In this document: piece after piece, positions 1 to 12,400 of the stretch
How positions within the stretch are numbered: the first letter of the stretch is position 1
Layout of the letters: each line of letters begins with the position of its first letter
DNA from: Oncomelania hupensis
Lineage: Eukaryota > Mollusca > Gastropoda > Littorinimorpha > Pomatiopsidae
Assembly: GCA_036898135.1 (NCBI GenBank)
Contig: CM072512.1
Coordinates: forward strand, 16,092,597 to 16,156,596
Length of the DNA stretch: 64,000 nucleotides
Direction of reading: 5' to 3'
Position numbers and translations under genes: made by a program
Notes under the pieces: generated by a model
Database searches by the model: none
What the model was told of the DNA's origin: nothing
Seen by the model: only the letters and a program-made list of their open reading frames with translations

Positions 1-555
1 AAAAAGATATTGAAGTGTATATTAAACTTTTCAGTGCAAAATTAAAGGGTTTTCGCTTCTTTTCTCTGTTTTTGTTTTCTTTCAAAATTTAGGGCACCGT
101 GTGGGTTGCTTCCCTTGGCCCAAATACGAAACTGCCGAGAAGAGCTAGCTGTAGCAGACGAATTATTTTGGGGGCCAAGCGGGCCCTTCGTTTTTTAACA
201 TTCCGAGCCCGAAATCAACTTTGCGGGTTTTTGGCCCCGGGCCCCCGCTAATTTCGAGCCCTGAAGGAATGTGAGGAACGATGGACGTCCTGACATTTGA
301 TTTGGGGTGGTGAGTGGGAGAAGTGGTGGAGGTGTACGGGTGCATAACGTTTTTGTGTCTACATTAAATTCCACGAACAACTTCATCCACTAGAATAAAA
401 AAAATGTATAAATACGTCTCGTTCAATTTTACTGCTCCCCTACTCCTCTTTCTTCTTTTACCAAATTCCGCCATTCTGCATGTTTTCAGTATCGTTCATC
501 CTTTAATGTGTTTAGTTCACATTTCATAACGATCTGCTACCTAATACTTTTATTT

Positions 556-985
556 ATTTATTTAATCGTTCTTATATAGCGCTTTTCCAGCTCAAGAGCT
601 GCTCAAGGCGCTGGCCGACACAGGATCTAACACAAGCCGCCCGAGGCGCCAACTTGCAGCCTTTGGGCGCATCGTAATAACGCTCCAGACAACTGAGCAC
701 AATCCTGGGCAGCCAGGGACCTAGGTGCATGTTGGATGTGTTCTTGTCACCGGCACTCACCCGTCTAGGACATGAGCGTCAGGATTTTTAAAGTCCGTTA
801 CGATGGAATGTATGCGACACAGACTAGACCTCGGTTTATACTCTTATCCGAAGGAGTAGGAAACGGGAGTAAAGTGTCTTTCCCAAGGACACAACACAAT
901 GCCCCGACCTTGGCTCGAACCCGGGACCGTCAGATCCGCAAGCCAAAGCTCTACCATTTAGCCACCGTGCCTCCCTCTGTCCCTC
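556..985 (-). mobile_element. tRNA-derived SINE, full-length
   Basis: On the minus strand it starts GGCACGGTGGCTAAATGG (A box) and carries GGTTCGAGCC (B box) about 45 nt later. A body of about 350 bp follows and ends CGCTATATAAGAACGATTAA, then an AAATA-repeat tail. A diverged copy at 20298-20790 shares the body and tail. Confidence 0.85.
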
Positions 986-2143
986 TCCCTACTTTGTCAT
1001 CGGCAAACAGCAGAACTGCTGATCTATTTCTGTTATGCCTGGTGAGTCTGTTTCTAGATTACCACTAAAATTCACGAACCGGCCACAACATTTAGTAGCA
1101 TCGGCACTCCTAATCAATTGCGTATAATTTTAAAACTTACCTGGTAGGTCTTTCCCACTGTGTGGTTCTGGTGACATGATTTACATAGTGTACTCTGCCG
1201 CTGGCTGACCGCCTCTCTTCCCACCTGTAAATCAAGTAATTTTGTTACTATCAAACTAGGGAAGCTAGTTCAATATTACAGACGCGTGAGACACAAAGTC
1301 GTAGTGTATTGTTGTACAGTGTTGTAGTGCGACCAACCTTTTTAATAGTGACGATGTCACTGCAGAAAGAAGAACAAAAATATATGGAGGGCTCAGAGGA
1401 GGACGTCACTAAAAGTGTGAAAGTGTCGTGTGACTATAATCTACAAACAAACAAACAAAACGTCACTAGTCAAATAACAGGAAATGAGTTTCACACAACA
1501 GACAAGACACTTCAGCAATGTTAGTGCAGAAATAAGAATTAAAACATGTAGAGGAAGGTGGGGAAAAAGTGATAATGTTGACAAAGAAGATGCTGACAAA
1601 AAGGAAAAAGACGACGAGAAAGGTAATGCCGCTGACAAAGATAATGGTTGGATAGAACATACCCACTCTACTGGTAAAAGTGAAGCACGTAGAAAAATCC
1701 CTTCAATACAAGATAATTGCCATTAAAGATGGCGAATCCCTGGCTGAATAGCAACAGTCTATGAATGTACGGTCTTTGTCTATAGTAAAAATTAATCTAA
1801 TAAATTCCGTGTGTAACTTTCCTCGACTCTAGACTCACTCTACGTTTCTGGTGGCTATGGTGTGAACACCAAAAACTATTGTTGCCCAGCGAGGTATTAC
1901 GGCTATTATCTGATACACATCGTAGCTACACCAGCATCCGTCTTCATTTGACGGGGTGCTCGTGACCCGCTGAGCTAGAAACCGTCTGCCAAACCCAAAG
2001 ATAAAGGTTCTTAAAGCTTGAGAGACAGATTAGTTAAAGTCAATTTACTCATTCTTGAGATACCTGAGGGTTAACATGTTAAATCATCTTGTGCGCGGTC
2101 GCGATGGGTGGTTGTAGTGAACAAAATCGCAAAAATTGCAGAG

Positions 2144-2145
<2 letters not shown>
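986..2145. other. SMURF intron 5 segment, no convincing gene
   Basis: Two short overlapping plus-strand frames (1309-1524 and 1484-1726) are Lys/Glu/Asp-rich and resemble nothing I know. No splice or promoter signal supports them. Confidence 0.4.

Positions 2146-2213
<68 letters not shown>
2146..2213 (+). repeat. GA microsatellite
   Basis: About 34 uninterrupted GA units, followed by a G-rich run. Confidence 0.97.
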
Positions 2214-2214
<1 letters not shown>

Positions 2215-3793
2215 TGGGAGGGAGGGAGGAGAGGAGGGTCAGGGGCAGATGGAATATCTGTCCATCGAGAAAGTTCGGATTTAAAGTGCGTCTGAGGTCA
2301 AGATACAAATTTCGCACAAATGTTTAAACCACGCTAAGAGATGACTATTTGATCATTGTGACATATATTCAGAAATTGTTTGTTTGATAGTTGCGAACAT
2401 TGAATCTAAACTTTGTGTCAGACCGTTCAAATTAATCTAAACATTGTGTCCGACCGCTCAAAAGGCTGTCTGCTATAGAAGTAAATGGAAGGCATAGGTT
2501 ATACTTATAGGAGTAAATGGAAGGCGTAGGCTATGTCCCTTAGAACAGAGGTGAAGGTGTCCAATTCAACAGATTAACGCATCAGTGCCTGACGAAGATG
2601 CTCCAACCAAAGCGTTATTGTGAATTAACCAAAGCGGGAGTACTGTGTGCCTGTGGTATTGAGAGACGCGTATTGACTCGCGAGGTGATGTTATCGAGAA
2701 ACTGCGAACGTCTTGTGAGAACTTTAACTTAATAAAGTGGATTAATAAACTCTTTGTTTGCACAAAATGACCTTAGACTGGTCATGTGTGACTTAGCTGT
2801 AGACCTACGCATTTGAGCAAATATTTCGAGCAGCTTTGTTCAGAAAACCTCTTGCCAAATCAATGCGTATGATACACTGGAAGGAAATGTCAAACAGAAT
2901 GACTCTCGTGATACGCCATATCAAGATATCCGTAGTGCTGTTATATTTGCGTCCAGGATTTCACAGGAATCTTTTCTCTTAGGGAAAATGTATTTTCTAC
3001 CAGAATCATAATGATGGAATGAAGCCCGTCTTTTGTCCCGTTTCGTATCGGGTGAGCATCGCCAACAGTGCGCTCTACGAACACAGATCACGCTTGTAAA
3101 CCACAGTTGAAATAGGAAAGGGTAACGTTTACACGTATCACTGTGAAAACTATTAATTCTTCACTATCATGAGCAAAAACATTCTACACATTTCTAAACC
3201 CGACTTTCTTGCCCAGACAAAAAAAACAGTGCCTTCTTTTCAAATACAAGCCATCCACACTTTCGCGCTTGTTCTCAAAAATAGGTCTTTATCAACCCGC
3301 CAAGAGGTATGCTTTAGCTAAAACTAGCACAGGCGTTTGAAGGTGAATTACTGCTAAGTATCTGTCTCTCCCCACTTTCAACAACTGCTTTCTAAGACAA
3401 TTTATCCGGGTCAAATCTGACAGCTCCGACATCCCATTTTCATCTGACATCAATTTTCCCTCGAAGATGCCAACCGCGATCTCTCCATTTTCCTGACAAT
3501 AAACAGATAATGACCGCCAACAAGGGAGAGGCTCTGTTCAAGCAGCACGCGTGTCATCTAGAGCAAAAAGGCCCGCTTTTAAAATGCCTGAGCTGCTTTC
3601 AGGCAAATCAACAACTTGTTTGTGTACGTGTGCGAACACGCACAGAGAGCTTGTTTAGGACCTTCACGATGAACGGCGTCTGTCAACGAAACTGTAATTT
3701 AAATGGAGACTTTAAATTTGCGGATATGTTCCTATCATTCACATTGCTTCAAGACTTCGTTTTTTACCCCAACTTCTAAAATATTAAGATTCT
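2214..3793. other. SMURF intron 5 segment, nothing recognised
   Basis: Ordinary AT-rich intron. A short unit AGTAAATGGAAGGC(A/G)TAGG occurs twice at 2480-2540. Confidence 0.5.
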
Positions 3794-3809
3794 GATTACA
3801 TTTTTTTTT

Positions 3810-4320
3810 CATTTGGAAAGACAGGACCATCAGTCTACATTCCAAAGTAAGACTGCTGCGCTCCCTCGTCATCTCCATCTTCCTATATGCTTGCAAAGCA
3901 TGGACCCTCACAGCAGATCTCCAACGAAGAATACAAAGCATGGAGATGAGGTGCTACAGAAGACTTCTGGGCATTTCCCATACCCAACACATCACCAACG
4001 ACGAAGTCCGACAGACCATCACACAAGCCATTGGACAACACGATGACCTGCTCACAGTGGTGAAGAAACGGAAACTCCGATGGTATGGCCACGTCACCAG
4101 ATCATCAGGCCTTGCAAAGACTATTCTGCAAGGCACAGTGCAAGGAGGTAGAAGAAGAGACCGAAAAAAAGGTGGGAGGACAACATTCGAGAATGGACTG
4201 GTTTGACACTGAGCGAAGCCATCAGGGCTGCTGAGGACAGAGAAAGATGGAGTATGCTGGTTAAACGATCATCTGTGGTGCCCCTACGACCTCCGGGTTA
4301 CGGGACAGGATAGGATAGGA
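3810..4320 (+). mobile_element. RTE-type LINE, 3' fragment
   Basis: A strongly 5'-truncated copy carrying the end of the RT region (RRLLGISHTQHITNDEVRQT and HVTRSSGLAKTILQ) with a frameshift, ending in GGATAGGATAGGA. A 9-bp duplication GATTACATT flanks it (3794-3802 and 4319-4327). Lies in SMURF intron 5, opposite to the gene. Confidence 0.88.
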
Positions 4321-4327
4321 TTACATT

Positions 4328-4986
4328 ATTTCCCTTTGTTTTTTTATTAGACCTGCGAAATAATTCCCTAGGCCTACGCATGACCTTTTTTTTAAAAGCC
4401 TCATAGTATGTATCAAACCGAAATAAATGTAAACAGTGTATCTATTTATGCTAGAAACCCCCAAAGCTGACACAAAATGGAGGTGTCAACGTAAAAAGTA
4501 TGCAAGTATTGAGCGACAAAAACGGCTGTTTTGATGTAGAGCAAGTAAACAAAAATACGCCCAGCCAAAACAAAATAAAAGCCCAGTTCATGTACATCTA
4601 CAAAGGCACATCTGCCTTCTTACTTCATGTTTCTCTTCCAGATTTTCTCCCACCCCTACAAAGACCAACTTTCATACTGCACTACAGCATACCCAGAGGT
4701 CTTTGAAAGAAATGATCACCCCTGAAAATTATCAGAAAGTAAACCCCCAAATTAATCTTAATTCTTTAAAATTCTGTGCTTTTGACCTATGTTTCAACCT
4801 CGGATCCTAATAATTATAACAATCAGTATACCTTACCTCTCTTAAAGCACAGTCGCGTAAGTTAACTCAAGCTATGATTAAATCTTGTTCATCGGCCATT
4901 ACAAGGGTCCACGCTTCTTAGAATGAACAAAGGGAGGAAGGAACGAACGGAGGAAGAACGAACTAACGAACGAACTAACGAACGAA

Positions 4987-5017
<31 letters not shown>

Positions 5018-6062
5018 CGACGTAGCTTTCCCTATTACGTCATATCCGTCCAGTTCATTGCACGCTCACGCCCCCCTCCCCCCCCTCCTTTCTCTCTAGC
5101 TCTCTCATTGCCCTTATTCGACTCCTTATCTTTTCTCTCATTTGATGTCTCTCCACATCCTTTTTCTAACCTAGTGTGTGATCTTTACCCGGTAACGGTG
5201 TGCTTCATTTTTCCATATCAGGGAGCTTAGATCCACACATGAATCGACGTCGGTGTACAACACTAAGGTTCTGGAATTCGGTCCAGCCTACGCTCTTTAC
5301 CTATTCTTCACCTGCAACTGCTAGGTAAAATGTCTTTCCCAGATGAGAATCGGCACAATGTTGTGGATGAGAAACACCCGAAACTCATCTGACGCTACTA
5401 ACACTCCCCCCACCCTCCTACCCCCTATCTCTTTTCTCATACCCTTACGACGTACACTCCAACCACCTTATCCCTCTTCGTCTGTCCCAATTTCTGCTCT
5501 TCTCTTTCTAGTTCCCTCCCCTGCCTCCCCTTTCTAGATCTTCCATCCAAAACATCACTTCCCTAGGATGACACCTCATACTTCCATCTCTAAGATCTTT
5601 CTTTCTCTTTCTCTGATACAATAAGCGCTTCCTGACGCCCACGATCCCAGTCCCCGGAGTTCGAAATAGGAATCTATTAGTCACTGAAGCGCACATTGTA
5701 CCCAAAGACCGTTCAAAGGATTCAATCGCGATCGTCGCAGTTCAGTACATTCGCGATCGCTGTAGCTCGTAGATCCCTGACAGCCCGATTGTCTTTGAAG
5801 CTGTATCGTCTATAACGCGGCACGCAGGCGAAAACATGGGATGTAGGGCACAGTGCTCAAACGCTGGTGCTCAGCCTCACACGGAGCGTGGTGTAAACAA
5901 GATTGGTGGCTACAAGTGTTTGGATTATCTTCGGTAGAGGCAAGCATATTGCGTGACATTCAAAACAGAAGACACAACATAAACAAATCTCGACGAACAA
6001 GCGACAACACATTCCAGAATGAAGAAATATTATTTGGAAGCTGAGTGAAGTGTTCCACAGAC
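4328..6062. other. SMURF intron 5 segment, nothing recognised apart from simple repeats
   Basis: C/T-rich patches and short runs only; no exon of SMURF was found despite searching the minus strand for a WW-domain exon. Confidence 0.5.
4918..5015 (+). repeat. GAAC/CT/CA simple-repeat cluster
   Basis: GAACGAAC-type units, then CTCTCT and CACACA runs. Confidence 0.8.
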
Positions 6063-6135
6063 GAAGAAGAAGAAGAAGAAGAAGAAGAAGAAGAAGAAGA
6101 AGAAGAAGAAGAAGAAGAAGAAGAAGAAGAAGAAG
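6063..6135 (+). repeat. GAA microsatellite
   Basis: About 24 GAA units, purine-only on the plus strand, 120 bp downstream (in gene sense) of SMURF exon 5. Confidence 0.97.
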
Positions 6136-6256
6136 ATCGTGCTCAATGGTGAAGATTTTTTAAACACTCAAGTAAAACTGAGAGGGGCTGGATTTTTAAA
6201 ACAAATAAAAGCACACACACACACACACCAATCAAAGTTTTTAAATGGCTACTCAC

Positions 6257-6425
6257 CCATCTGGAAGCTCATTGGGGTCGTAGGGAATGGACGGGGAAAT
6301 GCCCGAGGCGTCTGTGACGACTGGCCCAGACCCGCCCCGATCCCTTGAGATGAGGGAGATTACGATCTGGCCGCGGACTGTCTCCGTGTCATCGGAGCTC
6401 TGCCGCTGCAGGTCCAGGCGCTGGA
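6257..6425 (-). CDS. SMURF: SMURF exon 5 (end of C2, start of C2-WW linker)
   Basis: Reads FQRLDLQRQSSDDTETVRGQ (with the split first codon), IVISLISRDRGG, then a variable linker and NELPDG before a GTGAGT donor. In SMURF the next residues begin the first WW domain. The exon and about 220 nt upstream of it are clearly more GC-rich than the surrounding intron. Confidence 0.92.
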
Positions 6426-9400
6426 CTGAAACAGACACCACGGGAACGCTCAGTCGTCGCTGGAAACGTATGATAGCTCTGCGAGACCCAATAAAGGGAC
6501 CTCGAGGACCTTGACAAGACACATACGGAGCTGGAGGACTGGGAGGCGGAGTCCCAGGAGGTGGAGTCCCTGCAGCCGTCATTAGGACGCGTGCCGGCAG
6601 CATCGGACCCCTGCAGGTGCTGCTGGTGATGACCTCCAGAACCATTCAGACACAAAAAGTGGCTGATAGTCAAGGTAGGTGTTTCAACCACGATGGGACC
6701 GTGCGTCTAGGTATATCCTGATATGTAATTCGTTATATGTTTGTTTGTTTGTTTTAGATTTCGACAGAGCACGCTAGATTCAATGAAACAATAGGGCAAG
6801 TTAGTATGGTGAAAACGTCAGCAGCAACCGAGTCCTGAACAATAATGACAGCCGCAGATAAAACAGCCAGTCATCACACAATCAGCACAATAATGGAGAC
6901 GTTATCAAGCGCATCCACAGTAATTGGCACAAGGACATGCCAGAAGAGTGATGACCGCAAAAGCAGAAAGTGTCAAGAGTACTCCACATGAAGAGAATCG
7001 GCATTGGGATTGAATAGGAATTAGGATTGGTCTGCTTGTTACTCTTTTGCACGGTTATGTCTTTATTATTACTGACCCAAGAAGAAATGAACGTGATAAA
7101 AAGAAGTCACAGGTGCACACAAATGAAGACTGAAGGTGAAGAAAGCGGCACTGATATGTGCGGGAAGGAGGGTTGAAGCACCCTGCTGTTATTTTTAGGG
7201 AGGCATCTCGCTAGCAATCTCTTCAGTTCAAGCACTGCACAGACAACAGATAGAGCACTTCACACAACAGTAACAACCTATCAATTAAAACTAGTGTTTT
7301 TTACTGTTGCGATGCTCAGACAGTTTACCGTTTTCACCTTGCGTTGTCACTTTATCGCACACATAATACCGCCGCAGGTTAGGAATCATTATCATCGTGC
7401 TAATATTAATAAAAGAAAATATTCAGGCCTCTTTTCGGCATTTAGCTGTTCAGTCTGACAACGTGCATATCCCTTCGCAACTGTTACAAGCAAAACTCTT
7501 TTAGGACCAGTTTTCGTATAATTAGTTGCAACAAATCCTGGAATCGGGTCACAACAGCTGAAAGTGAAATTACAGTGTAAATAAAATTAATGTGTACACA
7601 GTAACTGTTTTGAAAAAGTCCATCCTGCTCTGACAAACTAAACCTTTTCCAGGGCAGCTTCAACTGCAATGTAACGCAAGTAGGTGCGCACAGGGAGGAA
7701 CAGGACTGAAACTGAGATTAGCGGAGACCAAATGTCGCAAACTCAGGTAAATCCTTTCCCAAGCAAACACAGGGCCCGAGCACTTACGTCAACTTGTTAC
7801 ATCCACGCAAAGAATGAAGAAAGCTCGCCGTCGCGCCCCCTACCCTCATTCCATCATTACCCACTCTCTCTGTCTCTATCTCTCTCTCTGATCTGATACC
7901 GTCAAACATCTAATAACACTGTTTTAACAAGCCAGCAACAAGCATTAGGCTTACACCAAACCAAAACTGAGTACTCCGACGGGCTAGAAGAGAGAGTATT
8001 CAACACGCTAGAAGTTGCTTACTTAGGTTAAATGTACCCAAATGTACGTTTTTGAGCTGTTAAATTTTGAAAAGCTAAATCACTTAACTATTAACGGCAT
8101 ATTAGTTTTAACTGCTCTTTTTGGCTGCAATATGCTACCAGTCAGTTGAAAAGATCACTTTCAAAATTTAAAAAGATCCCGCCAGAAGCACGCCCAAATC
8201 AAAAGAAAACGTTACACAGTTTTGAACAGAAACTCTTTTCATTTACTCTCACACATACAGGTAGCAGCTGAATGAAATGTAAACACACTCCAGCGTCACA
8301 AACTTTCTGAAACTGTACACCGCTCTTACAGGGCTCGCAGTCTTCTTGCTAGGTTAGTTCTCCGCAATTATCTAGCATTGTCGTCTTTTCCCTGCGCACC
8401 TGCACATTTTTCTCAACCAGAACACCAGCTGCTGCACACGTAAATGTACTTTATTGTAAAAGCAAAATTGATTCACTTTCAACAACTGCTTTCCTACAGG
8501 TCATGTTTCCACATACTCTGTTTCCTGACTTTAAAAACACTTGAGATGAAGACAACAACAACAAAAAAGAAAACGGTAAGAAACGAACTGAAAACTATCA
8601 AATATGTCAAGATTCAAAACGACAAATCAGACATAGTAACTGCTCGACAAAAAATGCACTAACAGAGGACGACTACTGACACTCTCCTCTCATCAAGAAC
8701 ATTGGCTTGCAAGCCTCTGTACAGCAAGAAAACGTCTTGCCAAGACTAAGTCTGTGAGAGCTCTACCCCCGTGCCAAACTCGTAGTACGCACGGCGAAGC
8801 CCAAGAAAACAAGGCGAGAATGAGCGAAAGGTAAAGCGATGGGAAGAAGAGGTAACGTACAGGTTAGGAGGATGAGAGGGAAATAAGAATGAGAGACGCG
8901 TGACCAGGCGAGACCGAGGTGTTTGGGGACGAAGGTGGAATGGGAAACGTAATATTGAAGAGAAAAACAGCAAAGGGGTTCCTCTGCTGATAGGCAGAGG
9001 GCAGCCTAAGGGGAAAGAGCAGGAAAGAACAATAATACTAAACAGAAAGTGAACGAGGAGGAAGATCACACTAGGGTATGAGGTAAGACGAATTTTAAAA
9101 TGTACGTGTAGTGAAAAATATTAATAACTGGAGGAGGGGTGTGGGGTTGTAGGGAGGAATTTGAGGGAGGCAGAAAGCTCGCTGAATGTCAGCGTGTGAG
9201 ATTATGCGAAGGAGAAGCAGCCGCGTGAATCCAACCACAAAAACCAACAACTTAAAAACAGCAGCCTTTTAGGCTTCTTACTGCAAGAGAATTTCCAAAC
9301 ACGGCCAGGGCAAAAAAACAAAACATTAGCCATTCACTGTCTGTTTATGAACTCATACTTTTTCTTTTTGTTTTAACGTATCCTTCACTGTCTGCTATTT

Positions 9401-12400
9401 TGTATACTATACTCTTTTTTTTCCTAATCGCTTTAAGACCGAATTTTTCCGCAAGTAGTTAAAACTCTCAGGGACAACATCAGATAGTAGGTAGGTCTAC
9501 TGGATTTTTTTTAAATTAAATAATTCATTTTAACGTCTGTTCATATACAAGTGACTTTAGACCACTGCACACAGTTTATTCTCACGCATGGACATATAAA
9601 CATGCATGTATAATCAATTTAATATGTCTTTAGTCTTCACATAAACTGCATGCACTGTTCGTCCACTTGAAACTAAGCATATCCTGAGATTTCAATGATA
9701 TTGACATTATTGTGTTTCCGAGGGAAAAAGAAACAAGAAGTGTGGGAGCTCCGGATGTAATTTTACTGCTTGAAATTTCTTTTCTTTTTCCTGAAGGCGC
9801 CAGAGAAAGAGGTCTTAAAACTTTAATTCCAAAATTCGAAAACGTTAACAAACAAAATCAGGAGGACAAACTTTGATAGTAAGAAAAGACCTTGACAAAA
9901 ATACGAGAGGAAAGGGGAGAGAGGGGGAGGTGAAGAGGGTGAAAGAGGGAGGGTGGAGGAAAGAGGCAAAGCGTATGACGACCAGATATCTGATTCTGAA
10001 TGGGTGCTAGACTTCTCTACACTATCCTGAAGACGTTTCAGCTTCAGAAGTGTTTATACATACGCGACCTTTCTGCTTTACCTGCGTGCACGTCGTGTAC
10101 CGTTTTACATCTGTTTCTGCTAACACCCATCACTTCATTCTCCTGGCGTTCTACTCTGGCTAGATAAGGAAGGAGATAAACCCTAACAGCACAAGCGGAT
10201 ATTAAATTTCGTTCAAAGTTACTTTTTTTGCAAACAAAGAAAAACGTTTCTGGGTTTCGAACGGTATGGTTGGGCGGGTAGAGGAGGTTGAAGAAGTACA
10301 ATAATGGTACTGAACGCAGTCAATATAAAAATTTCAAAAATAAAAATTCGATTCCCCCCCCCCCCCCTCCTCCCCACCCGTCTTTCAATAGCGATCTCCC
10401 TGCCTTTACACCACCTGTTTGGTGATGGATGTGTATTTGTTGTGTGTGTGAGGGTGGATGAGACAGGCGAGCGTGTATGTTGGTACATATCGCCCCGCGC
10501 TTTGAGCCTGATTGATTTGGGGAAAGGCGCGAATATAGCATCCAGTATTATTACAAGCACATCGAAAAAAAAATAAACGAAAAATAAAAATAAAAAACTG
10601 TATAATACTAAAGAATTGAGTTGATAGAATTTGTATGTAAATGTACACCGAATCAACTATTGCGATAGACTATCCTAAACTACCAGCCTTAATGAGCAAG
10701 GAGGCGTGGTGTGGGATGAGATGGCGTGAGGTGGGGACGACCTGTAAAGTAAACGGCTTTTACTCGCAACGGAACCGTATGGTAGTAACCCAAATGACAA
10801 GACAACACGAAAAACTCCAGAAAGACCCTAAACCAGGAACTGCAACGAAAAGAGCAAAGATCGGGAGATAGCAAAGTCTGTAACTGCGGCATTAACAACA
10901 GCAACAGCAACAGAAATCTCTAAGCGTCGTGCGCATCGGAGGCTACCTGAACTACGTTGATTTTGACCCAAACTGAGTCCACTCTATAGTGTCTGATTCT
11001 CAGTGTGATCTCCAGGTTTACGTTGCTCGGTAGCAGAAACTAAACCTACGGCTATGGTTAAATTAGGGATCCAGATGTAAACCACAACAAGGTCAGATTA
11101 TACACACAAAGGGTATTTGTTTGTAAATCAAGTCGAATAAAACGCTTCACCCCATAAAGGTAATAATAACATAAGAGTTACGACGCTCTTAGACTGTGCA
11201 TCTGGGTATACATCAACTGAATTCTCTGCGCGTCTTGTCAGTTAAGGTTATAAACATCAATAGAATCCACGTTAAGTTACTTTGCAAGTGAGATCACTAG
11301 AATGCGCCTACCAAGCTAAACTTTATTAATCAAATGATGCACCGCTATGCAGAACGGGCAGTGGAAAATACTGTGGGTTCACATAACGGCTAGCCTAAAT
11401 TTGAGTACATCAGTTTTATTTACCCTGTACAAAAACAGATAGGTCGTCGTGACATCAAAGTCTTCAACAACAAAAATCGTACAAAAATTGGGTGCTGGTG
11501 TTATTATTCGGATTGCCAGATTTTTTTTTTTGTTGAAAATCTGACAGTCCTCAAACAAAGGCAATTGAACTTTAAAGCAAAGTACATTTTATAAGATCTT
11601 CATATTCCTTGATGTAGGACATAAAATTATGGAAATATTTTCGCTTTTACTCCGGAGATGAGTGTTGATGCTACATTACTTTTATCCGGTACGGCTGTTG
11701 CTACATTACTTTTATCCGGCAAAGCGGGTACTTCATCGACATTCATTCAAGTCGACAGCTTCTATTAGCACACTACTACAGTTGTAGGAAAATCAGAGGT
11801 TGATGTCGGGCCAAGAGGAAAACAAACAGTTCTGAAGTACATTCTAGAAGACTGACAATGGGATTTCCAATGACAAAACATAGCATCTGTTCATAACGCC
11901 GCCCTGATGTTACTCACTCCTATGACAAAATACCGTCTGTTCAACATCTAGCCCGAGTTTTACTCGCTGCATCCACGATACGTAACAACAGCTAAACCCT
12001 TACCCTTTATCCTCTTCACTCTCCAACTAACCTTAAATTCACAACTCTACTAAATTCTCTGCCTTACCCAGCATGCAGGTAAATACACTGACTACCGCAT
12101 AACCCCTTGCCCTTTAAACGCTCCATCTAACTCCACCTCTCGCAAACATCATCCCGTCCATGACCCCAGTACCCCCCCTCCAACACCTCTCTTCCCTCCC
12201 CAAATCCAAATCCCGGACCCCCACCCCCTTAGAACTCCATCTGCTCTCTATGTAGCCCAGGTATACACGAGCAAGCTAAGCAATCGTCAGGTAAACTGTT
12301 TCTGACAGAAAGCTTCTCAACGCCCCGCGATCCTTGCGTAATGGCTAGAACATAATGAGAATTGGTGAGAGAGATAAAATACGATCTGAAAAATTAATTG

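Noticed and set aside
2084..2327. Ser/Leu and Arg/Glu repeat frames
   Set aside because: Translations of the GA microsatellite on both strands.
6389..6691. Second minus-strand frame (100 codons, Ser/Gly/His-rich) overlapping SMURF exon 5
   Set aside because: It crosses the conserved exon out of the SMURF frame, so at most one of the two frames could be coding; GC-rich DNA has few stops.
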